Part shown: piece by piece, positions 18,458 to 28,040 of the stretch
Numbering within the stretch: position 1 is the stretch's first letter
How the letters are laid out: every line of letters starts with the position of its first letter
Assembly: GCA_002310215.1 (NCBI GenBank)
Contig: DBYR01000018.1
Coordinates: 51,024 to 115,023, forward strand
Length of the DNA stretch: 64,000 nucleotides
Direction of reading: 5' to 3'
From: Bacteroidales bacterium UBA1181
Lineage (GTDB): Bacteria > Bacteroidota > Bacteroidia > Bacteroidales > Paludibacteraceae
Notes under the pieces: generated by a model
The model's database searches: none
What the model saw: the letters and a program-made list of their open reading frames with translations, nothing else
Told to the model about the DNA's origin: nothing
Position numbers and translations under genes: made by a program

Positions 18458-18982
18458 CTAATCATTCTTTCCATACTGAGGAGTCTCCTCAGCGACCATA
18501 CGTTGTTCAGCATCAGGGTTCGACCCATAATACGGTATGACGGCAGACTTCTTGCGATACAAATCGAGAAACGCCTCATTCAGCAGGTAAACAATGCCCT
18601 CCAAGGTCTGTTGACGCACAGCAGGCTTCAACTGACACTCCCAAACCACCATAGTGCGCCAACCGATGGCGCGCAGCTTATCACGCACTTCCTCATCCCG
18701 CTCCTTGTTGCGAGTAATCTTATTCTCCCAGAAAGCGACATTCGACTTAGGCATTCGCCCCTGTTGGCAGACATGCCCGTGCCAAAAGCAACCGTTGATA
18801 AAGATTGCGGTGTGATATTTCTTTAGGACAATATCAGGAGTACCCGGCAACGAACGTACATTCAACCGGTAACGGAAACCGTTCGCATAAAGAAATTTGC
18901 GGACAATAAGCTCAGGCCTCGTATTCTTGCTATGAATACGAGACATCGTCTTGCTTCGCTGCTCTGGAGTAATCTTATCCAT
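18458..18982 (-). CDS. vsr: Very short patch repair (Vsr) DNA mismatch endonuclease
   Basis: Endonuclease of 174 residues that nicks next to T:G mismatches formed by deamination of 5-methylcytosine. The family motifs are present: SRIHSKNTRPELIVRKFLYA, the catalytic Asp in LPGTPDIVLKKY, and the zinc-site segment FINGCFWHGHVC. The length is somewhat longer than typical because of a C-terminal tail. Vsr is usually paired with a cytosine methyltransferase, but none is in this window. Its ATG follows directly on the T tract of a terminator that ends the upstream operon, so it may depend on read-through or on a promoter inside the preceding gene. Confidence 0.93.
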   Translation of the reverse strand: MDKITPEQRSKTMSRIHSKNTRPELIVRKFLYANGFRYRLNVRSLPGTPDIVLKKYHTAIFINGCFWHGHVCQQGRMPKSNVAFWENKITRNKERDEEVRDKLRAIGWRTMVVWECQLKPAVRQQTLEGIVYLLNEAFLDLYRKKSAVIPYYGSNPDAEQRMVAEETPQYGKND

Positions 18983-19010
18983 AAAAAAAGAGCGTCACAA
19001 GATGTGACGC
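18983..19010 (-). terminator. Terminator of the carbohydrate-binding operon, abutting vsr
   Basis: On the minus strand GCGTCAC, loop ATCTT and GTGACGC form a perfect 7-bp stem followed by TCTTTTTTT. The T tract ends immediately before the vsr ATG. The hairpin is 22-28 bp past the stop of the upstream gene. Confidence 0.8.
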
Positions 19011-19032
19011 CCTATATTAAATCACTATTTCA

Positions 19033-20964
19033 TCAATCGTCTTCCTCGTCCGGACTCGGTTTGATTATTTTCTCGGCGAATTTCAATCTGTCAGCCCAGA
19101 CATCCAAAGAGTTTCCACCTTTGTAGACGCCATCCAAAACGAAACCAGTATTTCCAACCACATTGTCACCCTTCAACTCTCCACCCCACTTGTATAGGTA
19201 GGTCTCGTTCGCAACGAAAGGACCACCAATACAATAACATCCAGGGAGAGTATCTGCCAAAACCACAGAAGGGATGCCCTTATGGGAAAGCAACACTTTT
19301 CCTGTCTCATCCGTCATTTGGATAGGAGAACCGTCATACGCCACATCCACAAAGCAAGCGTTTGTGTTGGCACCAAGCGATGGAGTGAATCTTGCTTGCG
19401 AAGCCGCAACGAACAAACCGCCTCTTGGAGATACGAGACCCGTGAAAGGACTAGAGGCGGAGCGCGTCGTGCCGACGAAATATCCGCCATTAAATTTTGC
19501 GGATCCCCTATCCTTTTTGATTCTAATACACTCTTGTTTACAATCAGCGACAATAACCGCACCATCATTTATTTCGATATCCGCTTCCGTCCAAATACCA
19601 GATGAGTAGTTATCCGTTCTGATATACATATTGCACAAATTAATTGAGACGGGGTTATCCGATTTAATCGCCGCAGGATTCTTAGCATCATCTTCACCGT
19701 TAGAATTAACATAACGGAACAAGTCGGAAGAATCCGCCAATGAGATGTCAACACCACCTCCGAAGGTCATACCATTGTCTGACGAAAGGAGACGAACGCC
19801 CAATGCGGAAGGAGAGGAAGAAAGCGCATGAACGCCACCCAAGAATTTGATGACACCACCCGCCTTCATCGCTGTTGCGTTTTCCACTTCACCATCATCC
19901 GCAAGGAATGAGGAACCAGCCATCAAACCTTTGATGGAACCACCCTTCACGACAATGTCACCATCCGTTTTGACGAAACGGGAGCCATCACCTCTGACGT
20001 TGAAGGCAATATCACCATTATTCAAATAGAAAGCACCATGCGTCGCATCAGCTATGGTATCCCCATCTTCATCCACGAACTCAGTCTCCACGTCAATTAT
20101 CTTTACGTCTTTCAAACTCGACGAAACAGACATAGAGCCACCGTCCATCTGGAAATAACCGTTCGTGACGTTCAGACCGCCACCATTCATTGTGAGCGAA
20201 CCATCCGTCATATAAAAGTAGTCGTTAGCGCGGATACAGTTGCCCAACACCGAGCTAATGGATATCTTTCCTCCGTTAATCTGCACATAATCACCCGATT
20301 GGATACCACGTTTCTGTTTGGCATCAACAACCAACGATCCGTTGGAGGCCTCGAACACAATCTGACCCTTGCTCCTGATTACCGCATTACATGTGTCTGT
20401 TGGAGAATCGGTCAATGTATTATTACCCTTCAACATAATGGACATGGTCTTCTTCGAGAAGGAACGAATCGGAGAGGTCACCTTCTTAGAAGTCAACGTG
20501 AGATTATTCAGAATGACTTTAAACCTACGCTCGGAGTCGATAGCGAAGAAGCCATCAGAAGCACTACCCGAGAGGACATAAACGATGTCCTTGTAGTAAG
20601 CGGATGACTTCACGGTAACACATGCGCCCTCCGTCTTAATGTTCACGGACGACTCGTACGGATTCACGCACTTCACCATATTATCCGAGAAGGTGAGATA
20701 TACCGTATCGCGTGGAATCAGCGCATCAGCGTCCAAGAAAGTGACACTATCCAACGTTGAAAAAAGGATCTCAGTAATCTCACCCACCGACTCACCACTC
20801 TTTTTGAATAGTTTGAGATTCTTCCCTACACACTTCACGCTATCCAATGACTCACAATTCGCAACGGTAGTCTTTCCCTCCGAACGATGGATGAGCATAG
20901 AATACTCCGCCCATGCGAACACAGAGAAAATAAGCGCAAATGACGTGAATATTATTTTTTTCAT
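19033..20964 (-). CDS. Secreted carbohydrate-binding beta-helix protein (DUF4353/Cthe_2159-like)
   Basis: Predicted secreted protein of 643 residues. A signal peptide (cut after about residue 19, FAWA/EYS) is followed by a short N-terminal beta domain ending in TEILFSTLDSVTF. The body has repeated one-turn segments (GGKISISS, DGSLTMNGGG, GDIVVKGGSIKG) and the phrase NLTLTSKKVTSPIRSFSKKT, as in the Cthe_2159 family of calcium-dependent, polygalacturonate-binding beta-helices. No T9SS tail is visible; the C terminus is acidic (SPDEEDD). Its start overlaps the stop of the upstream small T9SS protein, so the two are coupled. Pectin or acidic-glycan binding is inferred from the family only. Confidence 0.8.
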   Translation of the reverse strand: MKKIIFTSFALIFSVFAWAEYSMLIHRSEGKTTVANCESLDSVKCVGKNLKLFKKSGESVGEITEILFSTLDSVTFLDADALIPRDTVYLTFSDNMVKCVNPYESSVNIKTEGACVTVKSSAYYKDIVYVLSGSASDGFFAIDSERRFKVILNNLTLTSKKVTSPIRSFSKKTMSIMLKGNNTLTDSPTDTCNAVIRSKGQIVFEASNGSLVVDAKQKRGIQSGDYVQINGGKISISSVLGNCIRANDYFYMTDGSLTMNGGGLNVTNGYFQMDGGSMSVSSSLKDVKIIDVETEFVDEDGDTIADATHGAFYLNNGDIAFNVRGDGSRFVKTDGDIVVKGGSIKGLMAGSSFLADDGEVENATAMKAGGVIKFLGGVHALSSSPSALGVRLLSSDNGMTFGGGVDISLADSSDLFRYVNSNGEDDAKNPAAIKSDNPVSINLCNMYIRTDNYSSGIWTEADIEINDGAVIVADCKQECIRIKKDRGSAKFNGGYFVGTTRSASSPFTGLVSPRGGLFVAASQARFTPSLGANTNACFVDVAYDGSPIQMTDETGKVLLSHKGIPSVVLADTLPGCYCIGGPFVANETYLYKWGGELKGDNVVGNTGFVLDGVYKGGNSLDVWADRLKFAEKIIKPSPDEEDD

Positions 20965-21437
20965 AACTTATTAAATTTCACAGATTTACCAGATACCGTA
21001 ATCATATATGATCCCGATGGCAAGGAAGAAACGTTAATTCCCTCATCGGAATAGGAGTACTCCTTCACCAATGCGCCATTCGCAGCATATACGGAAACTT
21101 TCGAGCCGTCATCCACACCTGCGAGGAATAAGACGTCCTTCGCCGGGTTAGGGAAAGCTACCAAAGCGATGGCATCAGCCGCATTAGCGCCCACACCCAC
21201 AGATCCAGGTTTAAACATGATTTTCCTGATACTAGAGATGTCTACCGAAACATCTTTGCTGCCAGCCTGTTCGTTGATCATCAGAGCATTATCCGTGAAA
21301 TACAACTTGCCAGAATCACTGACATTATACTCTTTTGAACCGCCGTTCTTATCCATGATAGTAATTACAGTCGCAGCCTGCGCCATGAATAAGCACATTG
21401 CGGAAAACAATATCGTTCCAAAAATCTTTTTCCTCAT
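20961..21437 (-). CDS. Small secreted protein with T9SS type A sorting domain
   Basis: Protein of 158 residues with a signal peptide (cut after about residue 21, LFMAQA/ATVI). The N-terminal domain of about 60 residues ends in ISSIRKIMF and resembles the N-terminal domain of the next gene. The last 75 residues (LVAFPNPAKDVLFLAG to SVKFNKL) match the type A T9SS sorting domain. Little is left between the two domains, so the cargo is essentially the short N-terminal module. Its stop overlaps the next gene's start by 4 bp. Function is unknown; a role with the neighbouring carbohydrate-binding protein is inferred from coupling. Confidence 0.82.
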   Translation of the reverse strand: MRKKIFGTILFSAMCLFMAQAATVITIMDKNGGSKEYNVSDSGKLYFTDNALMINEQAGSKDVSVDISSIRKIMFKPGSVGVGANAADAIALVAFPNPAKDVLFLAGVDDGSKVSVYAANGALVKEYSYSDEGINVSSLPSGSYMITVSGKSVKFNKL

Positions 21438-21841
21438 ATCATTAATTTTTATATTATACGAAAAATATGTTCTCTAAAATAAATTACCGTCACTTTTAGA
21501 ATACAATAATAGTCAATTTTTTATATTCAGGAAACACCCTACCGTTTTTTAACAAAAGGTTGGCGCATTTCTCAATGGGCCAACCAAATAATAATATATA
21601 GAACAACACAATTTAGGGTCAATTTCCTTATTGGACACCTGCCAGCCTCCCAATATGCGACCGACATACATCCAAAGCGCTAAGTTAGAAAAAATTGCCA
21701 AACAATACCCTCCAATAACATTCTTTAACAGAAGAAGATAAGTCGGTCTCCACCTTAGCGATACAAAAATATAAAAACAAACATACACAATGCAAGATAT
21801 TCAACGAAAATGAAGAGTGTTTCAACAAAAAAAATTTCACA
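21438..21841. other. Intergenic region; 3' end of the SNF2 transcript and promoter of the T9SS/carbohydrate-binding pair
   Basis: Apart from a probable SNF2 terminator at 21554-21585, nothing specific stands out. The part next to 21437 is AT-rich and should hold the promoter of the pair, but I find no full consensus. A 79-codon minus-strand frame (21549-21788) overlaps the terminator and is not supported. Confidence 0.4.
21554..21585 (-). terminator. Probable terminator of the SNF2 helicase gene
   Basis: On the minus strand GGTTGGC and GCCAACC form a 7-bp stem around a 14-nt loop, followed by TTTTG. It lies about 255 bp after the helicase stop codon, which is far, so the assignment is tentative. 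Confidence 0.45.
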
Positions 21842-24814
21842 TCAACTGAACAAACGCTCCAATGTGTCCAGATCTACATCCGCAAAAGGGTTGTTTGAAT
21901 TCACAAACATATCGGACAATTGTTGCTTTTCCGTCTGCATATCATGGATTTTCTCCTCGACCGTATCCTTCGTCAGGAAACGATAGACGAAAACCGTTTT
22001 ATCCTGTCCGATACGATGGGCTCGGTCAACGGCCTGCATCTCCGCCGCCGGATTCCACCAAGGATCCAAGATGAAGACATAGTCCGCCGCCATCAGGTTC
22101 AAACCCACTCCACCCGCCTTCAGGGATATCAGGAAACATACGACCGAAGGATCGTTCTGAAATTTACTCACCACATCCTCCCTCCGTCGGGTCTCACCCG
22201 TCAGCTTGACATACGGGACATCCTCTGCATCCAATCTTTCCCGCAACAGTTCCAGGAGACGGACGAAAGAGGAGAACACCAAGACTTTATGTCCCTCTTC
22301 CATCAAGTTTCGGATACGGCGAGTCACCTCATTCATTTTTTCGGACTCCACATCACTGTCGTCAAAGAGCAGTCTCGGATGATTGGAAAGTTCCCTTAGC
22401 CTCGTAAGCGAAGAGAGTGCGAGGATTGAATTACGGTTCAGGCCGGTCGCGGAGATGGCTGACATCAACTCATTACGCACCATAGACTTCTCACGGTCAT
22501 AAATCTCCCGGTGACGTTCATCCATACCACAGTAGACAAGTTGCTCCACAACAGGAGGCAAATCGGCCGCCACGGCTTCCTTCGTGCGGCGAAGCAGGAA
22601 AGGTTTGATGAAGCGTTTGACCTTCTCCGCCCGCTCCTCGCTGCCATGCTTCACGATAGGATTCACATAGATCTTACGAAAGGATTCCATGGAACCAAGC
22701 ACGCCTCGGTTCGCCAAATTCATCTGCGACCACAAATCTTCCAACGAATTCTCTATCGGAGTGCCAGACATACAGAAGAAATGGGCGGCATCCAATTCCA
22801 TAATCGCCTTATAAGCCATCGAAGAGGCGTTCTTCACATATTGGCTCTCCTCTAACACCACACATTCGAAATGGTATTTTTTCAGTATCTCCACATCGTT
22901 CCGGAGCAATCCGTATGTGGTGAAAATCAGGTCATAACGGTTGAATGTACTAACCGACGCAGCGGCCGACACACGTTTATCCCCCGCATACAAAAGATGA
23001 CGGAGAGAAGGGGCGAAACGGTTCTTCTCATTCACCCAATTGAATATCAATGAGGCGGGCATAACAACGAGCGATGCGGGTTTCCCTTCTTTTCGACGCA
23101 CATTCGTCCGGACAGGCATAGATTGCTGAATCAAAGGTTGGTCGAACAAGGAAGGCTGAGCGGACTCATACGGCCAGACAAACGTATCAGGCTTTGTCTC
23201 TGCCGACGTTGGTTCCTCCGGCTCCCTGGCGTAGACATTCAGGAAAAAAGCGAGCATCTGGAGCGTCTTGCCCAAACCCATGTCATCCGCCAAGCATCCA
23301 CCGAAGCCATTCTCATAGAGCCCGACAAGCCAGGAATAGCCAATCTGTTGATAATCACGCAATGAGGCTTTGAGGCCTACCGGCACATCGACAGACTTCT
23401 CCATCAACCCGCGGAAATTACGCACAGAGGAGGATTCCTCGTCCTCCAACACTCCGACATGGCACTTTCCTAACCTTAGATGCTGCTCGTCCGAACCATC
23501 CACATCCACAAAAAGGAACATATCCTTGTACTGGGCGAACCAAGCCTCAGGGATAATAAATATTTTCCCCGAACGCATCACGTACTCACGGTTACCATCG
23601 ATTATATTCCGCCGCAGGCATGCGAAAGGAAAGGATTCGTCCCCCACATGCACCAACGAATGGATGTCGAACCAATCATGCTCCCCGTCGTAGCTCACTT
23701 GGAAGTCCAATTTAGGGGAGGAAAGCACAATCTCTGGCTTACCCAATTTTTGATTAATAGTGAAATCGGACAATTCAAACTTATGCCCCACAATAAAATC
23801 GATGGTATCGCACAACCATGTCCCCTCCCGCATTTCGTCAGGGACATAATAATGGCCATTATTCAGTCTAAAACCCAAATCCGACAATACGGAAGCATAA
23901 TGTTCCTCCGTCGCCATATCACGGTCGAAAACGGAGAAACGGCACCCCTCTTCCTCCGACAAAGAGACGAAACGTCTCTTCACAAAGTTCGGTTCACAAA
24001 CAATCCCTTCGTAATCAAAACTTAGGCGGAGAGCAATGTGCAAGGAGAGATCCGGTTCCAGCGTCAACACAGGGCGAGGCTTGACATCACGATGTTCCAC
24101 AACAAATCCGTGGGCTTGCACCTCCTCTTTCTCTATCGTCGGCAACACGAACGACTTCATATAGGAAGACACAGTACGAGCCTGCACATCGACCCCCACT
24201 TTCTCCATAAAGGGAAGGATACGTTTGTAATGCATCGTATCGAACAAGCAGAGGCGTTTGCCGCAAACGAAGCAGCAGGGTTCGGAGGAGAGTACGACCA
24301 TGTTTCTTTTGGATTGACGGAAAAGGATCTCCGTCTCACCGGAAAAGACTTTCAACGTGTAGGTTAACTTCTCGGCGCATAAATCGAACGAGGGCACGGG
24401 GCGAGCCATGTCGGGCAAGACCTCCACCCTATCGGAACGGTACACACCGGAGAAATTCTTCTCCCTCAAGTATACAGGTATATCCGAGCCACGCAAAAGA
24501 TCCGCCACAGCCCAATTGTTTTTTTCAATGAAAGGGAGAATCTGAGGGTAATGTTCCTTATTGCTTAAATATTTCGACTGGAATTCCGTGACAGAAAGTT
24601 TCTCCTTCACGAAAATCCTCATCACATATTGTTCTTGGTACTTCTCACAAAGGCGAATGATCTTAATCTCTCTGTCGGAGAGCCCGTCCAGTGGGAAATC
24701 CTCTCCGCTCAAGCGAAGGCACTGCAATGTGTCCGCCTGCTCGTCGTCCTGCAAGAGGCAAGGTTGGAACCTATATCCCCACAGGCGATGTTCGGAGATT
24801 ACGACCGCAAACAT
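21842..24814 (-). CDS. SNF2-family ATP-dependent DNA helicase/translocase
   Basis: Predicted DNA-dependent ATPase of 990 residues. The C-terminal half carries the SNF2 motifs: Walker A DDMGLGKT, motif II LEESQYVKN, motif III SGTPIEN, and motifs V/VI SLKAGGVGLNL and DRAHRIGQ. The N-terminal half of about 470 residues has no domain I can name; one paired CxxC (CCFVCGKRLC) is present. Motif II has Glu where the family normally has Asp (DEAQ/DESQ). An upstream TTG at 24829 would add five residues; ATG 24814 is preferred. prs lies 58 bp upstream on the same strand. The biological role (transcription recycling or repair) cannot be decided. Confidence 0.92.
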   Translation of the reverse strand: MFAVVISEHRLWGYRFQPCLLQDDEQADTLQCLRLSGEDFPLDGLSDREIKIIRLCEKYQEQYVMRIFVKEKLSVTEFQSKYLSNKEHYPQILPFIEKNNWAVADLLRGSDIPVYLREKNFSGVYRSDRVEVLPDMARPVPSFDLCAEKLTYTLKVFSGETEILFRQSKRNMVVLSSEPCCFVCGKRLCLFDTMHYKRILPFMEKVGVDVQARTVSSYMKSFVLPTIEKEEVQAHGFVVEHRDVKPRPVLTLEPDLSLHIALRLSFDYEGIVCEPNFVKRRFVSLSEEEGCRFSVFDRDMATEEHYASVLSDLGFRLNNGHYYVPDEMREGTWLCDTIDFIVGHKFELSDFTINQKLGKPEIVLSSPKLDFQVSYDGEHDWFDIHSLVHVGDESFPFACLRRNIIDGNREYVMRSGKIFIIPEAWFAQYKDMFLFVDVDGSDEQHLRLGKCHVGVLEDEESSSVRNFRGLMEKSVDVPVGLKASLRDYQQIGYSWLVGLYENGFGGCLADDMGLGKTLQMLAFFLNVYAREPEEPTSAETKPDTFVWPYESAQPSLFDQPLIQQSMPVRTNVRRKEGKPASLVVMPASLIFNWVNEKNRFAPSLRHLLYAGDKRVSAAASVSTFNRYDLIFTTYGLLRNDVEILKKYHFECVVLEESQYVKNASSMAYKAIMELDAAHFFCMSGTPIENSLEDLWSQMNLANRGVLGSMESFRKIYVNPIVKHGSEERAEKVKRFIKPFLLRRTKEAVAADLPPVVEQLVYCGMDERHREIYDREKSMVRNELMSAISATGLNRNSILALSSLTRLRELSNHPRLLFDDSDVESEKMNEVTRRIRNLMEEGHKVLVFSSFVRLLELLRERLDAEDVPYVKLTGETRRREDVVSKFQNDPSVVCFLISLKAGGVGLNLMAADYVFILDPWWNPAAEMQAVDRAHRIGQDKTVFVYRFLTKDTVEEKIHDMQTEKQQLSDMFVNSNNPFADVDLDTLERLFS

Positions 24815-24871
24815 AATGAGCAAAAACAAAGAGGGCTGGAATCCAGAAGATTCCGGTCCTCGAAAGATATT

Positions 24872-25813
24872 TTATTTAGTCAAATAGTTCTCGCTGATAG
24901 AACGGTTATCCATCACACGTTGAATCGTATCGGCGAAGAGCGGTGCGATAGACAAGATATGCGCCTTCTTGCAAGTCTTATGGAAAGGGATTGAGTTGGT
25001 GAAGATAATCTCCTCCAAGCTGGACTCGTCCACACGGGAGCTGGCAGGATCAGACATGACAGCGTGAGAAACAAGTGCACGTACAGAGAGCGCACCAGCG
25101 TTAGACATGATGCCAGCAGCCTTCGTCAACGTTCCGGCAGTGTCCACCATATCATCCAAGATGATCACGTTCTTACCCTTTACATCACCGATCACCGTCA
25201 TTTCGCTCACCACGTTAGCCTTCTCTCTGCTCTTGTGGCAAAGCACCATTGGGCAACCCAAATATTTGGAATAAGAGTTAGCTCTCTTAGAGCCACCAAC
25301 GTCAGGGGAAGCGATGACCAAGTTCTCAAGGTTCATGGATTGGATGTATGGCAAGAAGACCGTAGAAGCATACAAATGGTCAACAGGCACATTGAAGAAG
25401 CCTTGAATCTGGTCGGCGTGGAGGTCCATCGTAATCAAACGATCTATACCCGCCACCGTCAACATATCAGCAACCAATTTGGCGCCGATGGCCACACGTG
25501 GCTTGTCCTTACGGTCCTGACGAGCCCAACCGAAATAAGGGATCACCGCGATGATCTTGTATGCGGAAGCCCTCTTGGCAGCGTCAATCATGAGGAGCAA
25601 TTCCATCAGATTATCCGCACATGGCACGGTAGACTGAACCAAGAAAACATAATGGCCACGCACAGACTCCTCATAGGAGACTCCGAACTCACCATCTGCA
25701 AATCTCTGCAAATTGATTTTACCTAATTTACAACCTAAACAGTTGCATATTTCTTCCGCCAAATACTTCGTGTTGGATCCGGCAAAAACTGAAAAAGGAT
25801 GTTGACTGTCCAT
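24872..25813 (-). CDS. prs: Ribose-phosphate pyrophosphokinase (PRPP synthetase)
   Basis: Makes phosphoribosyl pyrophosphate from ribose 5-phosphate and ATP for nucleotide, histidine and tryptophan synthesis. The length of 313 residues is normal. Family signatures: FADGEFGVSYEESVRG, the ATP loop region YFGWARQDRK, the metal site MDLHADQIQGFF, the flexible loop SPDVGGSKRANSYSK, and the PRPP-binding motif VIILDDMVDTAGTL. It is followed by the SNF2 helicase gene on the same strand, which may simply read through. Confidence 0.96.
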   Translation of the reverse strand: MDSQHPFSVFAGSNTKYLAEEICNCLGCKLGKINLQRFADGEFGVSYEESVRGHYVFLVQSTVPCADNLMELLLMIDAAKRASAYKIIAVIPYFGWARQDRKDKPRVAIGAKLVADMLTVAGIDRLITMDLHADQIQGFFNVPVDHLYASTVFLPYIQSMNLENLVIASPDVGGSKRANSYSKYLGCPMVLCHKSREKANVVSEMTVIGDVKGKNVIILDDMVDTAGTLTKAAGIMSNAGALSVRALVSHAVMSDPASSRVDESSLEEIIFTNSIPFHKTCKKAHILSIAPLFADTIQRVMDNRSISENYLTK

Positions 25814-26136
25814 TACTACTCTATTAACTGATTTTTTGTTGTAAGCGCGAAATTAATACAAATTCACGAACAATTGTGTCATATAACATAAAATTTAAGC
25901 CAACAAACACGGAATTTTCACTTGCCCCAAAAGACGAACGCAAGGATTTACTATTTAACTATTTACGATTTACTATTTAAAGACATGGCACGCACGATGT
26001 TCACTCTCCCCTTCTAAGAGAAACCACCACGAACAATATTCCGAGGTTTCCCCAAAGACAATGCATCTGTGCGAAATTTATCTTATAAAGCAATATCAAT
26101 CAATAAATTAAGCACATTGCACAAATATAAAAACGC
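25814..26136. other. Intergenic region with a short direct repeat
   Basis: This 323-bp gap separates prs from the first MBOAT gene. It should contain the prs promoter, but no full consensus pair is seen. The only distinctive element is the GATTTACTATTTAA direct repeat at 25945-25980. No gene is supported. Confidence 0.5.
25945..25980. repeat. 14-bp direct repeat with an 8-bp spacer
   Basis: GATTTACTATTTAA occurs at 25945-25958 and again at 25967-25980. The spacer CTATTTAC is itself a partial copy. Confidence 0.85.
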
Positions 26137-28035
26137 TTAGAATTGGAAGTAAATGAACTTCTGGAGATCCGCCGTGATGAACTGGTAAATGATGAATACC
26201 GCGATCACAACATAAATCGCCATCAGTGGCAACGGCGAAGTGGCGAACCAAATTCTGTAGCGACGTTTGAAATGTTCAGGAAGCCAATGGATAATCATAC
26301 CCAAAATGATAAGAGAGAAGACATACCTATACTCCCAAACCATATTTGGAATAACGCTTGTATTCCACTTCGTACCGATTTGGTTGACCATATCCTTGGC
26401 AGTCATCCACGCCTGTTCATTCGCCTGGGCAGGGTCCAAATTAGAACCGGAGCGGAAGAATAGTCGCGTCCACGTGATGAAGACGAAGGTCTGCAGTACA
26501 GCCCAAGTGGTCGCCAAAGGTTTCAGTTCCGCCGTGCCTTCAAAGAAGTGGTACAACATACGAATGAAGGAACCGATGGCGATGATTCCCATCCAAATCA
26601 CCGCTATATTCCATATCGGAGCGGGGAAAAACTTCGCCAAGACAAAAAAGACGGCCGCAATCAGCAATGAGACCCAAGAGCGGACATATACATTCATGTC
26701 TTTCCAAAAACGATACACAATCATACCGATACCATTCAATCCACCCCAAATCATGAAATTCCAGCTGGCGCCATGCCACAGACCGCCCAACAACATAGTG
26801 TTAAGCCTATTCATATTGGAGGTCAAGTTCTTTTTCTTCTCCGGATACTTATAGCAATTAATCGTGACAATAAGGGCGATGGCCAGCACAATGATAGCCA
26901 CCCAGATACTACCGGAGAGGATCATACCCACCAACGAGATAGTGATGATGCAAGAATAGGTACCGAACGAAGCCGTGCGGTTTCCACCCAAAGGGATATA
27001 GAGATAATCCTGCAACCATTTCGAAAGGGAGATATGCCAACGTTTCCAGAACTCACCAGGGTTAGTGGCCTTGTAAGGCGAGTTAAAGTTTTTCGGCAAA
27101 TAGAAACCCATCAACATGGCAAGTCCTATCGCGATGTCTGTATAGCCGGAAAAATCGGTATACACCTGAAGGGAATAGCCGAACAGAGCGGCGAAGTTCT
27201 CGAAACCCGAGTACATGGTCGGATTCTCGAAGACACGGTCGATGAAATTCACCGCGATATAGTCACTAAGTATGATTTTCTTCGCCATACCATTCAAAAT
27301 CCAGAACATGGCGATTCCGAACATCCTCCTCGAAAGAAAATATTTCTTGTAGAGCTGAGGAATAAATGTACTGGCGCGCACAATAGGTCCTGCCACCAAT
27401 TGAGGGAAGAACGTCACATAGAAACCGAAATTGAGAATATTCTTCACAGGCGCCACCTTCTCACGGAAAATATCCATCAAATAGCTGATGCATTGGAACG
27501 TATAGAAGGATATACCCACCGGAAGCAAAATACGGTCGACCGTAAAGTACGGCTTACTCGGGTCAGCGGGAGAGCCCAAGGTCGAAAAGATGGAAGGATG
27601 ATCCTCCAAGATTTGGTTGCCTATCATCGAAAAGACATTCTTGACATCAATATGCGCACCGAAAAGATTTTGCATCATATCGGCGAAGAAATAGGCATAC
27701 TTGAAGTAACACAATGTGGCAAGATTCGTAATCAATCCCAACACCAGCCACATTTTCTTCCAGCCAGTCTTCGAATGGTGGATGAGTAGTCCGTCAATAT
27801 AGTTGAATAGCGTCGCGAACACCAAAATCAAAGTGAACCAACCACTTGTCTTATAGTAAAATACGACGCTGACGAAGAACAGGAATGTGTTCCTGAGCAA
27901 CACTTTATTGTGCAATAAGGAAAAGACCGCGAAGACTGCCACGAAAAACACCCAAAAGTAAAGCTGGGTGAAAAGCAGCGGAGAGTTCTCATCAAAAGCG
28001 AATGTATCTTTAAGAAAATTTACAACCAAATCCAT
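26137..28035 (-). CDS. MBOAT family membrane O-acyltransferase (first module)
   Basis: Integral membrane protein of 632 residues with many hydrophobic segments. It belongs to the MBOAT/AlgI-DltB group, which passes acetyl or similar groups across the membrane for glycan modification. Signatures: PVGISFYTFQCISYLMDIF, FFPQLVAGPIVR, FWKRWHISLSKWLQDYLYIP, and the catalytic-His segment LWHGASWNFMIWGG. It is longer than typical (about 470-520), with extra C-terminal membrane segments. It is the last gene of a three-gene operon after two SGNH-type proteins, which would transfer the acyl group in the periplasm. The polymer modified is unknown. Confidence 0.92.
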   Translation of the reverse strand: MDLVVNFLKDTFAFDENSPLLFTQLYFWVFFVAVFAVFSLLHNKVLLRNTFLFFVSVVFYYKTSGWFTLILVFATLFNYIDGLLIHHSKTGWKKMWLVLGLITNLATLCYFKYAYFFADMMQNLFGAHIDVKNVFSMIGNQILEDHPSIFSTLGSPADPSKPYFTVDRILLPVGISFYTFQCISYLMDIFREKVAPVKNILNFGFYVTFFPQLVAGPIVRASTFIPQLYKKYFLSRRMFGIAMFWILNGMAKKIILSDYIAVNFIDRVFENPTMYSGFENFAALFGYSLQVYTDFSGYTDIAIGLAMLMGFYLPKNFNSPYKATNPGEFWKRWHISLSKWLQDYLYIPLGGNRTASFGTYSCIITISLVGMILSGSIWVAIIVLAIALIVTINCYKYPEKKKNLTSNMNRLNTMLLGGLWHGASWNFMIWGGLNGIGMIVYRFWKDMNVYVRSWVSLLIAAVFFVLAKFFPAPIWNIAVIWMGIIAIGSFIRMLYHFFEGTAELKPLATTWAVLQTFVFITWTRLFFRSGSNLDPAQANEQAWMTAKDMVNQIGTKWNTSVIPNMVWEYRYVFSLIILGMIIHWLPEHFKRRYRIWFATSPLPLMAIYVVIAVFIIYQFITADLQKFIYFQF

Positions 28036-28040
28036 ACCAA

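Noticed and set aside
21549..21788. A 79-codon minus-strand frame
   Set aside because: It overlaps a probable terminator and shows no feature other than a hydrophobic composition expected from AT-rich DNA.
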